DNA of 64,000 nt from Branchiostoma floridae (GCF_000003815.2 NC_049987.1:13548270-13612269); one strand, 5' to 3'; shown: positions 23,343-35,275, counted from the first letter of the stretch. Numbers and translations: made by a program. The notes: a model not told the origin generated them from the letters alone.

Positions 23343-26031
23343 TCATCTCTGAAAAGACAGCAGGCCTGCTTCCACTAGTTTCCTGATTTTCTTCTGCATG
23401 TCTGGACTAGCAGACTGGGCATGCCTGAGAACAAGAAAAAACAAACATTTCAGAGTTAAAGAATGCCCGTGTGCACCAACTTAGTATAGCTGCCATTGGG
23501 GGTGGGTACTGGGGTACAGAAATCCTAGAAGAAAGAACACACCAGCAAAAACAATAAGTTTTCTCCTTTGGGAAAATGTAAGTTGTAGACTACCTTTGTG
23601 CAGATTGAGGATCTGTTTTCAGCATCTGCAGCAGATTCTGTACATCCTTATCTAACAGAACCTGCTGCATCTCAGGGTTGGACAGGATCTCCCTCATCTT
23701 AGCCTCATCCTCTGCTGTGGGCTGGTGAGGATCTGTGCTCTGCAGGACCCTCATGTCCGCACCTGCAGGGGTGGGGGTAGTCTGGACCGGTGGTGGGGCA
23801 ACACTATCCTGTTGGTCTGCTATCTTTGTGAAGTGATCACCTGTAATACAGAAGATATCTGGTTAGCTATTATATATCTTGCCAAACCATTACTTTTATT
23901 TTGCTTTTAGCTAAGTAACATGGTGTAACCATTGCATGCAATTTGTAATCTAGAGATTGTAGTTATTCAAATTGCTACAGAGAGCAAATGTACATGTACA
24001 GTCAAACCTGCCAAAGAGGCCACTTGCAGCCTTAAAACCTGGTCAACGTGTTTGGAAAGGTTGTCACTATTATAGATAGGATTATTAATGCTTGATTTCA
24101 AACATTCCACCAAAAAGTGGTCACATTTTTAATACATAATATTACATAAAACAATTACCGATGATCCTTAAATGCTCAAAAGAAGATCTCACCTAAAATG
24201 GAGCAGAATTCCGTGAAGAACTTCTGGACCTCTGGGTTGTCCCCATATTCCTGCATGGCAAGTGCAGGGTTTCTCTGGAACTTGGCTAGAGCTTGTTGGA
24301 ACCTGGGGTCCTCCATCTTGGATGTTAAGGATGAACTGGACTGAATCTTCTTCAGCAAGTCTTCTGTGACCCAATCTATCAAAGCATCATAGAGTACAAA
24401 ATTCAGTGTTATGCAATCTTTCTTTGGTCAACCTTGAAGGGTAATGTTTAAGGTAAAACATAATTTTCAAAAGCTGATATAGTGCAAGGCAACTTTGCTA
24501 TGACTCACATTTAAAGCCAGTTGCACTGGGTAACACCTACTCTTCAAGACAAATCTAGTATTTCCCTATGTGCTATGATACATTTTCTGCTCAATCCTTT
24601 TTCTTTGGAAACAGAGACAATTTTAGCAAAGAAAAATACAAATAAAGAATCTAAGAATAACTTTTCTAGCAAAGCCAAGAAAAATGACAATGTGAATGAC
24701 AAAAAAATGGTAGGTTATATGGTAAAAGGATTTAGTATGGAACTATGGATCATTATTGCAATAATATCAGGCATCTACAAGTAATTTATAACAAAAACAT
24801 TGCCCTGTAGCTATTTGTTTACCTGTGTTTTTCTGAAGTTGTTCTGATGCAGACTTCATAGCAGCCTGCACCTCTGGAAGCTCCAACCCTGTACCCTGTG
24901 GCTCCTTGGGCTTTATAACAGGAATGCTTTCTACATGTCCTGTTTCAGTCTTTTTCTCTGCAGGTTTACTGACAGGTTTCTTCTTAGGCTTTGCTCCTGA
25001 CCCAAACAGAAACCCTTTCTTCATTCCACCAAACGTCTCTTTCTTGCTTACTGAATCCGATGATGTACTGCTGGACTGCAAGAAGAACAAATTAAACTCA
25101 GACTTCTTCCAGATGAAAAATGTAAACAGACTTAAAAATAATCAACATGTTATGTAATTTCACTGTGCAATGCTGCTTGTTTCTTAGACCCTGTGTATCA
25201 ATAATGAGACGACAATTTCAAGAACAATACTCAATTATTCAATAGATTTATTTATTTTAATCTAACTTCATAGTAGTAGTGGTTTTCGTTTCCTGTCAGA
25301 ACAATATTGTAACATTAGTACATGATTTCATGGTGGATAGGCACCATGAAAAAAACTCTAAATTTGTGGGCCAAACAGTACCAAAGATGATGGTGATAAA
25401 ATATTTCAGGATCTACATTCTATACTTACAACTTGGCTGTCTCCTTTGCCAATGCTGCCATCTTGACCTGAGGTGACCTTGCTGGAAGGTGGGCTGGATG
25501 TTGTGGGAAGGTTTTTTCCTTCACCAGATCCTGCTTCAGTAAAACTAGATACTTTTGAATCACTCACAGTTTTCCTCTTCCCTTTGAACTCACTTATAGT
25601 GTTGATTCTCTCCACTAACTCTGACATATCTTCAAGTGGGGGAATATCTGTGAAAAAAATGTAACGAAATTGTTTACGATGCATTTGTGAATTTTAGTCT
25701 GCTTGATGCTGACTCTCTCATCATATCAATCTACTTTTGAAAGGCATTTTTATTCTTTTAACTGCTCCATTTTACCATCATGACAAATTTGGTCACTTGG
25801 AAACAGGTGTCATCAAAACAGCTAGCTGAATTTCCAAGCCTGAAACTATGGTAGTTTCTCGCCAATTCTGATACTCTAAAGAGATTAAACGTAACACTAC
25901 ACATGTGAGAATTTAGAATCTTTAGAAGCTGGTCATATGTCTTTATCTATTATCCACAATATGCAATGGAAAGGCCAGAACATGCTTATAAACTTATAAA
26001 AAGTTTAAATTTTACCATCATCGTCCGCCAT
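23343..26031 (-). CDS. STI1-repeat protein of unknown function, six exons
   Basis: Minus-strand exons 26031-26016, 25647-25430, 25075-24823, 24375-24193, 23840-23594 and 23424-23343 have GT-AG borders and close into 332 residues. The N-terminus is acidic (MADDDDIPPLEDMSELVERI), followed by a Ser/Thr-rich linker and a GGMKKGFLFGSG block with a KPKKKPVSKPAEKK stretch. Two STI1/DP-type helical repeats follow: EDPRFQQALAKFQRNPALAM...VQKFFTEFCSILG, and a C-terminal one, KMREILSNPEMQQVLLDKDVQNLLQMLKTD with an NPE turn. STI1 repeats in HOP, HIP and ubiquilin bind hydrophobic client segments or chaperones, so a cytosolic co-chaperone-like role is plausible but inferred. I do not recognise the named orthologue. 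The start is the only ATG of a 16-base first exon, 337 bp from the ISCU start on the other strand. Confidence 0.82.
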
Positions 26032-26367
26032 TTTGACCGCATTGCCTTATGGGATATCCTTCTTGACACTTCACTACATCACTTGACCAAGTGTGAAATC
26101 TTGCTGCCGAGACAAAATAGTTCTCTTTTTGAAAGGTTTTATAATACGGTTCTTTATATATCACCAATAATGTATTTTCAGATTCATTAACTGATATAAA
26201 ACGGCGATGTACTCAACGTCTTTTAGTGTAAAGGGATCACCAGATTACGATTGTTATGAAACTATGCGAAGGGATATGACATTTTTTATCAGTGTGTGAC
26301 GTCGTTGTTATATATCGTGGTGCGAAGGTGACCATTTTCTGCAGCTGCTGTGGTTTTAAGAAGAAAC
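26032..26367. promoter_or_regulatory. Bidirectional promoter between the STI1-repeat gene and ISCU
   Basis: The ATG of the STI1-repeat gene (minus, 26031) and the ATG of ISCU (plus, 26368) are 336 bp apart, head to head. GCCATTTTG (YY1-type) overlaps the minus-strand start and TGTGACGTCG lies at about 26294. Confidence 0.65.
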
Positions 26368-29300
26368 ATGTCTCTTTTGAGACATTTGGGGAAGTCTCTG
26401 CGCCCCATGGTGGGTGCGAGAGCCGCAGCGGTACCGACGGCGGGTTATCACGAGAATGTAAGTGTTGTCAGGCGGTTTTACGGGCCGAAATGGCAGTGGG
26501 AATCGGGCAAGCCTTCCGCGATTTTTAGGGGAGGGGGGCATCGGAAGGGTTCCATCGAAAGTTTTCTTCTTCCTCTAGCAAAATATGAAATCCATACTTG
26601 TAGCTGCTGGTTGAATCGTGCAAGATAGACGATGTAGAGCGGCGTTATGTCACAAGGGGAAGGTTATAAGCATCCACAAGTTGAACTGTTCCTCAGTGAA
26701 CAACTTATTCACAAGTTACGTCATATATTTCATCATGATAATCTATATTTTGAAACCCTTCATTTTTTTTCATGATAAGTGTTTTAAAACCCTACGAAAT
26801 TTGTTTAATGAAAGACATGGCCCTTATTTGTCGGAAGGCATAAGATTGTTGAGGTTTGGAAAAGTCCTAAGTTATACACAGTACACAGGTCATCAGGAAA
26901 GGTTTATCAGTTTATGCAAAACAATCAATATTTACATAATTCTAAGGTCATTGGGGACATAGCCACCTAACTTATGACATTTTTTGCACTCATAAACTCG
27001 AACTATGAGGATCTCAGCCCTCATTCAACAAACCTCTTGTGTACTTGTAAGTTGTAGTTAAATTTTTGTTAAGTCATGCAGTGTTCCAATGCATGGCCCA
27101 ACCCAACATCTAGCAAAGAAACAGTACAAATGTCCATGTACACAAAGCAGCTACTAGCAGGGTTTGACAATTCCAATAGTCTGATTGTCCCGGCCAAATA
27201 AAAGTGCCAATCGGGCAAGCGCATGTCTTATCAGGCAAGTGAGATTTTCTAAGAGTAGGACTAGGAGTGTGCCCGATTGGCATTTCAGAGGCTTTAGTAA
27301 AGCCCTTGCCAGTTGCATATGTGCTGAGGCTTTTGTTGTTGTTTTTCTCTGGTTCATTATCAACAAAAGAGGCACAAAAACCTCTGAAATGGTCTTAGTT
27401 ATCAGACTAATCCAGTAATTATGTTTGTAAACCCGCGAAAAATATGACATTTAAATTTTGGGCAAGTGAAAAGTTGGTTCGGACTAGTAAATTTTTCATG
27501 TACTTGCCCGATAGGACAAGTGAATTTTAGAAAACTTTTCCAACCCTGTACTAGCCTACTTCTTATTAAACAAACATTGGTGGGCAACAAATCAAGTTTG
27601 GCTAAACTAGGTTACAAAAGCATAGATACTGTAGCATCATGCCATCTAATTCCATGAAGTATGGCATAATAATAATAATAATCTTTATTGCATATTCATT
27701 CCCGATGGCTAAATGCACAAAAGGACCACAAGTGGTCTTATGGATGTAGAGGAAAAGACTTAACTTATACAATGATTTTAAACTAGGCTAAATGGAAGGG
27801 AACTATGACATAAATCCTGACTTCCTCCTCCAGGTGATAGATCATTATGAGAACCCCAGAAATGTGGGATCTATGGACAAGAACGACAAGAAAGTGGGGA
27901 CAGGTCTGGTGGGAGCCCCTGCCTGTGGGGACGTCATGAAGCTACAGGTCAGAACAACAGCATTTGCTTTGATTTTGGATGTTGCTATTTTATATGAATT
28001 ATACTGTTGATTTTATGTTTCCACCCCCTGGTATATCCTGTATACCGATGGATGCCCTATGTGCTGTGCACGGTTTTAACCAGGATATAGGGCATTCCCT
28101 GCAAGAAAATAGCATTGTGTGTGTGTATAGCATTCGAAACCTGGAAGTTAGGAGTGTCGGCCTTGTCTGCGGGTTTTAGGTCTGATGTCAGGGGTCAAAC
28201 CTATAGCTATTATGAGGATTTTTGATTGGGATGAAAATCAATGAAAATGATTTTGGTATTACTATCAGGTATCAGTGTAGCTCAAACAGGTAAGCTGTTG
28301 TTTACTTAAAGAGCTCTGTGCCATAATTACAGGTGACTGTTGAAGTTAAATCTTTTTTTCTTTCTTACACACAGATTGAGGTAGATGATGATGGGAAGAT
28401 TGTTGATGCCAAGTTCAAGACATTTGGCTGTGGGTCGGCCATCGCTTCCAGCTCACTGGCTACTGAGTGGATCAAGGGCAAGTCGGTAAGTCAGTGTTCT
28501 GCTGGATTTTACTGAGTAGAAACTTAGTCTCCAAAATGCTTCAGTTGTGGCTGCATCAAAAGCCCTCTTGAAATGTATTGATGACAGATGTCTCAGAAAA
28601 ATTAAACAGTACATATTATAACAACTAAGATTTTATCACAGGCCTCCCTGAGTTAGACCCTACTTAGCGTTATATCTCATAAGATATGTTCTTGTTTTAA
28701 GGTCGAACTCAGGGGGTTTTGTGGTAAAAATTTCCTTGGGGGCATGTAGTCCATAAGGAGCTAGCCTGGATAGGCCCTGGAAACAGTCTGGCATCCAGGC
28801 TAACTAAAATTTAAGTACGATTATCCACCATTTCAGTGTAGTACCTTCAGAAATGCTAGGAAGGAGATGTTTTATTTTGTTTTGGAATGGTAGATTGCAT
28901 TTTAATTATGGTCACAGTTCAGGGTTGTAAGAAAAAGAGTGTTGAAAGCCAAACACTTGTTGTTCACAGATGGATGAAGCTGCTACCATCAAGAACACAG
29001 ATATTGCCAAGGAGCTGTGTCTTCCACCTGTCAAGCTGCACTGCTCAAGTAAGTAAAATTATCATCACCATTCATGTATGGATGTACCGGTAATATTGTG
29101 CATTATCCAATTGTTCGCAACCCTGCTTGTCAATTAGAATTTTAGGATTATGTATCCCTGTTGTTGCTCATATGACAGGCATAAAACTAGAAAACACAGT
29201 CCTCAGGATGGCATTATATACAGAGCGGCTAACAAATCATTGTACATACGGAATAGAGAAGGGCAATTTATCTGGTATATTGAATCAGCATGTGCTGCTT

Positions 29301-29821
29301 ACAGCGTCTATATTTCATGTACTATGACAAATTTGGAAAAAAAAATAGCATTAATACTATAGTTTTATGTTGGCGTTAACTGGACAGAGATACCTGCGTA
29401 GCATTCATAGTGCAGTGGTTAGCGACCCGACCAGGAGGTCAGAAGTTCAAATCACAAGATGCACACTTCTGAAATTGGATGTAGGCTTAGAACGGGATGT
29501 TAAACCATGAACAGGGTTCATTTTACTTGTTGAAAGAACAAGGGAAATTTCACCAAAGCTGTGAACAAGTATATACTGTGCGTATACTATCTTTCTTGTC
29601 ATAACCCATAGAAGATAAGCTCTTCGAGTGAGCTGAACCTGTTTGGGGTCACACTTCTCCTAATTCATGTAGTCTGTGCTCTAAAATGTCAAGGGTTTTT
29701 TTTTTTTTTTGCTGTCCTTGCAGTGCTCGCTGAAGACGCCATCCGAGCTGCACTGAACGACTACAAACTGAAGAACAAATCAGCAGAAGAGTCAGATGAA
29801 AAGGCTGCAGTGCAGGCCTAG
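26368..29821 (+). CDS. ISCU: Iron-sulfur cluster assembly scaffold ISCU, mitochondrial, five exons
   Basis: Exons 26368-26457, 27834-27947, 28375-28485, 28970-29048 and 29724-29821 join in phase to 163 residues. Residues 1-28 are basic and Arg/Ala-rich, a typical mitochondrial presequence (MSLLRHLGKSLRPMVGARAA). The mature part starts VIDHYENPRNVGS. The three cluster-ligand cysteines are C61 (GAPACGD), C87 (KTFGCGSAIA) and C130 (VKLHCS), and the LPPVK motif recognised by the HSC20/HSPA9 chaperones is at 123-127. Known role: scaffold on which NFS1-ISD11-ACP and frataxin assemble [2Fe-2S] clusters. Exon 2 could also be read from an upstream in-frame ATG at 27792, but the acceptor CTCCTCCAG at 27825-27833 gives the normal ISCU join. 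AATAAA lies at 29874-29879. Confidence 0.95.
27158..27548. mobile_element. Inverted-repeat element, CAGGGTTGGACAAG family, copy 2
   Basis: Starts CAGGGTTTGACAATTCCAAT and ends AACTTTTCCAACCCTG; internal ACTTGCCCGATAGGACAAGT is the reverse complement of the matching block in copy 1 (13221-13540). Possible target duplication TACTAG on both sides. Lies in ISCU intron 1. Confidence 0.72.
28762..28804. repeat. Short foldback, TAGCCTGG termini
   Basis: GCTAGCCTGGAT at the left and CATCCAGGCTAAC at the right form an inverted pair about 40 bp long in ISCU intron 3. The same terminal octamer bounds the foldbacks at about 35130 and 61936. Confidence 0.5.
29402..29655 (+). mobile_element. tRNA-derived SINE-like element
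   Basis: ATAGTGCAGTGGTTAGCGAC resembles a polymerase III A box and CAGAAGTTCAAATCAC, about 20 bases later, a degraded B box. The following tail is unrelated to tRNA. Lies in ISCU intron 4. Confidence 0.45.
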
Positions 29822-29929
29822 AGTCATGTGTACAAAGCTTCTCCACAACAAAGAGAAGAAATACCAAAAAAAGAATAAAAATTCAAAATACAAAAAAAGA
29901 AGAAAGACAACAAGAAAAATACTATGTGT

Positions 29930-30125
29930 AACACCCTCAGCATCGGGAAGCAGGAGTCCTGAGTTCTAACCCCGGCAGGTGTACTGATGGATATGTGTTG
30001 GCTTGGTGTCTGCTTTTTAACAGGCTGGTAACTTCAGAGTGATCACTGAAGATGTAGCGCAATGGCAAAGTGCTGTTTAGAGTTGTAATTGTCTCACACG
30101 GATTGATGGAATATTCCATGTTGGT
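29930..30125 (+). mobile_element. Possible SINE fragment after ISCU
   Basis: CAGGAGTCCTGAGTTCTAAC followed by CCCGGCAGG resembles the T-arm/B-box half of a tRNA-derived SINE; the tail contains GTAGCGCAATGGCAAAGTGC. Weak support, within or just beyond the ISCU 3' untranslated region. Confidence 0.3.
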
Positions 30126-31610
30126 TTTGCACTAATTTGCACAGAGCCTGTAGTTCATAGGAAGGAAATCGTAAGACTAACATTTTTTTGGTAAAGCCTA
30201 AGGGGCGGAGCCTTCTTAGCTATGAAGGCAGCATTTTGAGTAGCGAATTGGTGTGCAGCCTGGATTGCAAGGGTTTATCGTCTCAAGAATTGTCTGTACC
30301 CCCGTAAAACTAAGGAAATAAAAAAAAAAGAACAAAATGTGAAAAAATGCACAGAGCACAATTTATAAGAGATGACATCAGCACACAGTACGTGTAGACA
30401 TACAGTTGGGTGGAAATGGTGCCTCCTTATTTGCCGTTGTTTTGCTGGTCCGTGGATGGCCAGAGGTACAGTATTAAGAAAGTTACTGTAAAGTGCATGG
30501 CTCAGGTGTTTTTGTCAGGGTAAAACTGGTTGTCAAGGGCAACTACAGTACTAACTGTGATTCTGTGTGTAAAATATATTACTGGTGTTCCAAATAACAA
30601 AGAGGTAAGATGCCATTGTAATGTGGCAGGATTTAGGAGACAAATACGGATGTGTATACATATTTCAGAGTATGACACAATACCAGTATTGAGTTAGCCA
30701 CTTTCAAGCTGATCTGCAATGTACCATTACTGATTTCTTGTATGAATGAGCATATGGTATTAAAAAGGTTAAATCGGTTTGGACATAGAATGTCCAAGAA
30801 ACTAATCGTTTTGCTAAGGACAGAAAGATTTTAGGAGGGAATCGAATAACGCACCAGGGAATTGAGTGAAAATATTGCTCAAAAGATGGTTAAAGTTACA
30901 CATGGAGACTTGGAATAACACGTGGCCATTTTTGTCATCTTGTCAGATTTTTCCATCACATTTCCTAGAAATCACTGATGGACACTTTCCTGTATATATC
31001 TAGAGAACTAGGGAAGACCTTGCAGTAAAGCTGGAGCCAACAAGATGGAACAATGTGTTCTTACATGCTTGGAAGCATAATAAAGTATAGTTTGACTGGG
31101 ATCATGGTATATGTCTGAGTATCCTTGTGTGTTTCAAATGCAAATAAATCCAGAATACTAAAGAATGTAGAAAGCTACACAAAATCACACAGAATCAACA
31201 CTTAAAGAAAAAAAACTTAAATGGTGTATTTTGTTTCCTTAACTGTCAACAACGCTGTCTTTAAAGGCATGATTAACTTTAAAGGCAGGCAGTAAGTATG
31301 GAAAAGATATGAGTTTTCATAATGTTCTGTCTCAGATAAATTCACACAAAGCCTGTAAGATAAGTCTTATTTACACTTGCAGTAATTAAAAACACTAACT
31401 GCAGAATTCTTTTTCATCTTGATACTTAGTATACCATCTGCATTACACTATTGCCACCAGCATGCAGTAACTAACATGGTAAATTTTGGAAACAAGCGTA
31501 AAGACATGCTACAATAAGAATGATATGTATGAGGAATATCATTCGTGGGTTAAATTTTAATCGAGTTCCGTGAATTTAATTACATGTACTAGTACAATCG
31601 TAGTGATACA
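30126..31610. other. Intergenic, no gene seen
   Basis: A/T-rich sequence between ISCU and the first Toll-like receptor. No coding exon is supported. Confidence 0.55.
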
Positions 31611-34547
31611 TTACATCATGTTAAGTGGTACGAGTTCGTGTCCATCGTCGTCTCTCATGCCACCGTCCCCAGCCTGTTCATTGTTCACGGGTTTCCCCAA
31701 GGCGGCTCGCAGACGTCTCCAGAACAGCGGCCTGCCCCGTGCGTCCCCCGGCCACTCCAGGTACGTGTCCCGGTCCATCACGGCCTCCAAGTGTTTGTAC
31801 TTCTTCAGCAGCGGTCGCGGAATCTTCTCCAAGAAGACGAGGATCAGCCGACAACTGCCGCCCTTGCCAAACAAGTTGTCCGGAGTCTGAGCCAGCTGCA
31901 GCTCGAACTCACACCAGCCGCTCCGCAGGAAGCTCCTGGTCAACACGCAGATGGTTTTCCGGCTGGTTTCGATTGCTTTGACGATGTTGTTTACAATGGG
32001 GGCACCGGGTAAGAAGTTTCTCTGGTGGATACAGAGTTTGTATCTGGGTTGGTCTTCGACATCTTCTAAGTTGTGGCAGAGTTCGTGCACCACCCACCTA
32101 ATGTCCTCGCTGTTGTGTGCTACGAAAGCATCGTACACAAACCTACGGCCTCTCATTGGTTCTTCATCGTTCTCATTTCTACGTCTTAGCAAGAACATCA
32201 AGTACTTAATCTTCCAATGGTAATGACTGACCAGGATTACTGCAAACATGTAGAACAGAACTGCTGAAGAGGATAATACACAGGCTAGTAGCGGGTCAGG
32301 CCTGAATTCTGTATCAGTATCTACTGGTGACGTACAGTTGATGTGAAAGTTTGACAAATATGTTTCGGCATATTCGGGCGGCGCATTACATTTGTACGAC
32401 TCCAGATTTGTTGACAAATCTAGTTTGCTAGGATTCTCCCTCGCCCATTCCACAAACCAAAGAAGCCTACAGTCACAGAAGAAGGGGTTATCATCTAACG
32501 AAACACGAGTAGCACGTCGAACGACTCTCCCAAATGTCTCCTCTTCGAAGAGACTGATTTTGTTTCTGAACAAAGCAAATATCTCTATGTTAGGCAGACC
32601 GTCAAATGCATGCCTTTCTACTTTGATAATTCTGTTATGACTGAGGGCTAATGTAGTTAAACTATCCAGGCCAACAAAAGCATATGGCGGAATTGCGCTA
32701 AGTGAGGAACCAATTTGAAGCCTTGGCAAACGTCGTAAACCGTAGAAACCATACGGTTCAATTTTTGTCATATCGTTTGAACTGAGATACAACTCTGTCA
32801 CATTTTCGAGGCCTTGAAACATCTTACTCGTTACAGTAGTGATGCTGTTACCGCTTAGATCAAGTTCCTCCAATTTTCCTAGACCTTGGAATGCACCAGG
32901 TTCAATATTGCTGACATCGTTGCTTTCCAGAGACAAGTAGACTAAATTTGCCAGACTTGAGAATTCATTTGCCTTAAGCTCTGTAATCCTATTCCTTCTA
33001 AAAGTGAGATATCTAAGATTTGGCCCTACAACGTTTCTGACAGTGACGAGGGAATTGTAGTTAAGGTAGAGATGGGTGAGAGACCTTAGGCGTATAAAAG
33101 TTGTATTATCGATATGAATTATACCGTTACTGGTTAGATATAACCATTGGAGATTTAGGAGACTGTTGAAAGGCCTAGCCGAAATGGTCTGTAACTTATT
33201 TAAGGTCAAATCTAGGTATGTAAGAGAGCGTAGAGGGTCGAAAACGTGGGCCGGCAAAGTTTCGATATTGTTGAATTGCAACTCAAGTCTTTCTAATCTC
33301 CCCAATCCTTTAAACGCACTGCCATCAATTATATCAATGTTATTCCATCCCAGGTTCAGTTTAGTAAGGTTTCTTGAATGTTGTAGGAATTGTGCCCTCA
33401 CAGTACTCACGTTTGGACCACTACTAGGTTCTTCTAATTGGTAAAACCCTGGCCCGTGAATGTCCAGTTCCTCTAAATCTGGCAGTCGTCCAAAAGTTGT
33501 ATTATCTATGGCAAAGGCCCCACGAACTGTTGTTCCCCATTCTAGCTTTTGTATCTGTGTATGCTGTAGTTCTGTTAATATCGTTTGCGACCGTAAAGGT
33601 TGACTTGATTTGAGACTCAGTGTTTTCAAATGCCGTAGCCGTAACAGAATTCCCTTTTCAAATGTAGAAATCGTGTTGTGATTTAAAAGTAAGTCATGGA
33701 TCGGTAAGTCCAAAATGGGAACCACGTGTTGAAAGCAGAACTGTTCTATGTTGTTGCGTGACATGTCGATTCGATTGAGGGATGTCAGGTTTCTAAAGGA
33801 CTGTGCAAACTTAGGAATGGAGAGGAGGTTTCGTCTAACATTCAGTGTTCGTAGTCTTGTCAGTCTTGACCAGAGTTCCTCCTTTTCTAACAAATCATCA
33901 CGAAGCCAATTACCGGATAAATCCAGAAACTCTATTTCCGACTGTGGATGAAAAAGCCTATCGGGTAGATCTTCAGTTCGTAACTTATTGTGCGACATGT
34001 CAAGCACTTGTAGTCTTTGCAGCCCACATAACGCACACCCTTCGAAACCAATATTACTGGACCATCCAACATTAGAGCTAAGGTTCAAGAAGGTCAGGTT
34101 GTACATACCCATGAACGACCACCTGTTTAAGTGCTGCAGACGATTGTTCGAAAGGATAAGAGTTTGTAGCGACGGAAGAGACGAGGTAATGTTGGACCAC
34201 TGAGAGTCTCCTAGGTTATTTCTTGATAGGTTCAGAGTCCGCAAATGTTTCATCGACGCGAATGTCCCGTTTTCTACATACCGAATACCGGTCCGACTCA
34301 AATCCAAGTACTGCAAGCGCTTCAGACTCCCGAAAGACTCTTTGTGGAATTCTTTTATCCAGTTGTCCTGTAGATCCAATCGCAGAATGGACGCAGGCAG
34401 GTCTGGTGGGACATATTTGAGGTTGGCATCTACGCATGTCACTTCCGTTGTACTCCATACCTGACATCCGTGTGGGTTGTCTGCTTTCGCGACAGGCATT
34501 CCCAACAGAGACCACGCAGACAGACTGAGAATGACCACAGCCCACAT
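31611..34547 (-). CDS. Toll-like receptor A, single exon, 978 aa
   Basis: Intronless frame. Residues 1-22 are a signal peptide (MWAVVILSLSAWSLLGMPVA). An LRRNT-like cap (NPHGCQVWSTTEVTC) leads into some 20-25 leucine-rich repeats (LxxLxLxxNxI), then one cysteine-rich LRRCT cap (NPFFCDCRLLWFVEWA ... YKCNAPPEYA ... INC). A single CF motif makes it vertebrate-type (sccTLR). A membrane segment spans about 751-774. The TIR domain starts near 801: box 1 YDAFVAHNSED, box 2 QRNFLPGAPI with the BB-loop proline, box 3 LFWRRL near 942. Expected role: surface or endosomal pattern recognition, signalling through MyD88-type adaptors; ligand unknown. Many NxT/NxS glycosylation sites are present. The TIR coding sequence is almost identical to those of the next two receptors. 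Confidence 0.95.
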   Translation of the reverse strand: MWAVVILSLSAWSLLGMPVAKADNPHGCQVWSTTEVTCVDANLKYVPPDLPASILRLDLQDNWIKEFHKESFGSLKRLQYLDLSRTGIRYVENGTFASMKHLRTLNLSRNNLGDSQWSNITSSLPSLQTLILSNNRLQHLNRWSFMGMYNLTFLNLSSNVGWSSNIGFEGCALCGLQRLQVLDMSHNKLRTEDLPDRLFHPQSEIEFLDLSGNWLRDDLLEKEELWSRLTRLRTLNVRRNLLSIPKFAQSFRNLTSLNRIDMSRNNIEQFCFQHVVPILDLPIHDLLLNHNTISTFEKGILLRLRHLKTLSLKSSQPLRSQTILTELQHTQIQKLEWGTTVRGAFAIDNTTFGRLPDLEELDIHGPGFYQLEEPSSGPNVSTVRAQFLQHSRNLTKLNLGWNNIDIIDGSAFKGLGRLERLELQFNNIETLPAHVFDPLRSLTYLDLTLNKLQTISARPFNSLLNLQWLYLTSNGIIHIDNTTFIRLRSLTHLYLNYNSLVTVRNVVGPNLRYLTFRRNRITELKANEFSSLANLVYLSLESNDVSNIEPGAFQGLGKLEELDLSGNSITTVTSKMFQGLENVTELYLSSNDMTKIEPYGFYGLRRLPRLQIGSSLSAIPPYAFVGLDSLTTLALSHNRIIKVERHAFDGLPNIEIFALFRNKISLFEEETFGRVVRRATRVSLDDNPFFCDCRLLWFVEWARENPSKLDLSTNLESYKCNAPPEYAETYLSNFHINCTSPVDTDTEFRPDPLLACVLSSSAVLFYMFAVILVSHYHWKIKYLMFLLRRRNENDEEPMRGRRFVYDAFVAHNSEDIRWVVHELCHNLEDVEDQPRYKLCIHQRNFLPGAPIVNNIVKAIETSRKTICVLTRSFLRSGWCEFELQLAQTPDNLFGKGGSCRLILVFLEKIPRPLLKKYKHLEAVMDRDTYLEWPGDARGRPLFWRRLRAALGKPVNNEQAGDGGMRDDDGHELVPLNMM

Positions 34548-35129
34548 CTTTCTAGCAAAATTTGGAAAGAAACGTCGTTGATAAAAGATTGTGTAGGATC
34601 ACTGAGATGACAAGCTGATTTAGTCCTTGCTCGAGAGTCAAACACTGCAAGCAACGCGGGCGTCCTATACACACGTTGGCGGCTGGCCAGAATTTAGTCT
34701 TGCTGTCAGTTTGACGAAACAGGCAACGATCTTCACCAAGCCACAACTGTGCTGCTTTGTAATGTTTCAATCAGACTCGAGCTGGTGATCAGACGTACAG
34801 ACCCACTAGAGCCGTCGGTCACAAAGAGAGACGAGAGAAATGTTTTTAAACCTCTCCTTAGAGGACTCTCAGTCGTTCTGTTAAGCCTTCGAAACTGAAA
34901 CCAGAACATGACCCCCCGTGTGCACATAATGTTACGTGATTTGAATAGTTTGTTTTGTCGTGTTGAATGGGCTAGTTCTGGTCGTATGACATTGGGGAGG
35001 AAGTTCTGCATGCCTCCCACTGTTGTCGAATTTTGACACGGGAACAACATATCTATTATGCTAATTACCCTTTCAACAATTTACAAAGCAGACGCATGTA
35101 CTGATGATAATCTAATGGTATTTATTCGT

Positions 35130-35275
35130 AGCCAGCTGGAGTCCGGCCTTGTTAGCCTTGGTCTGCTCCCGACGGTGACGATATCCCGCCGTTGTTTTCT
35201 TCAGTTCGCCGTGTTAGCGGGATAGTGACTGTCGGGAGCGGACCAAAGCTAACAAGGCTGGACTCCAGGCTAACT
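35130..35275. mobile_element. Foldback (palindromic) element, about 145 bp
   Basis: The left arm (GTAGCCAGCTGGAGTCCGGC then CTTGTTAGCCTTGGTCTG and CTCCCGAC) pairs with the right arm (GTCGGGAGCGGACC, AAGCTAACAAGGCTGGACTC, CAGGCTAAC). Arms of roughly 60 bases with few mismatches and a loop of about 25. Bounded by the TAGCC...GGCTA termini seen in other foldbacks here. Confidence 0.8.

Noticed and set aside
27792-27833. Alternative ISCU start at an in-frame ATG before exon 2
   Set aside because: A strong acceptor at 27825-27833 and a proper mitochondrial presequence in exon 1 explain the gene better; the ATG segment is intronic.
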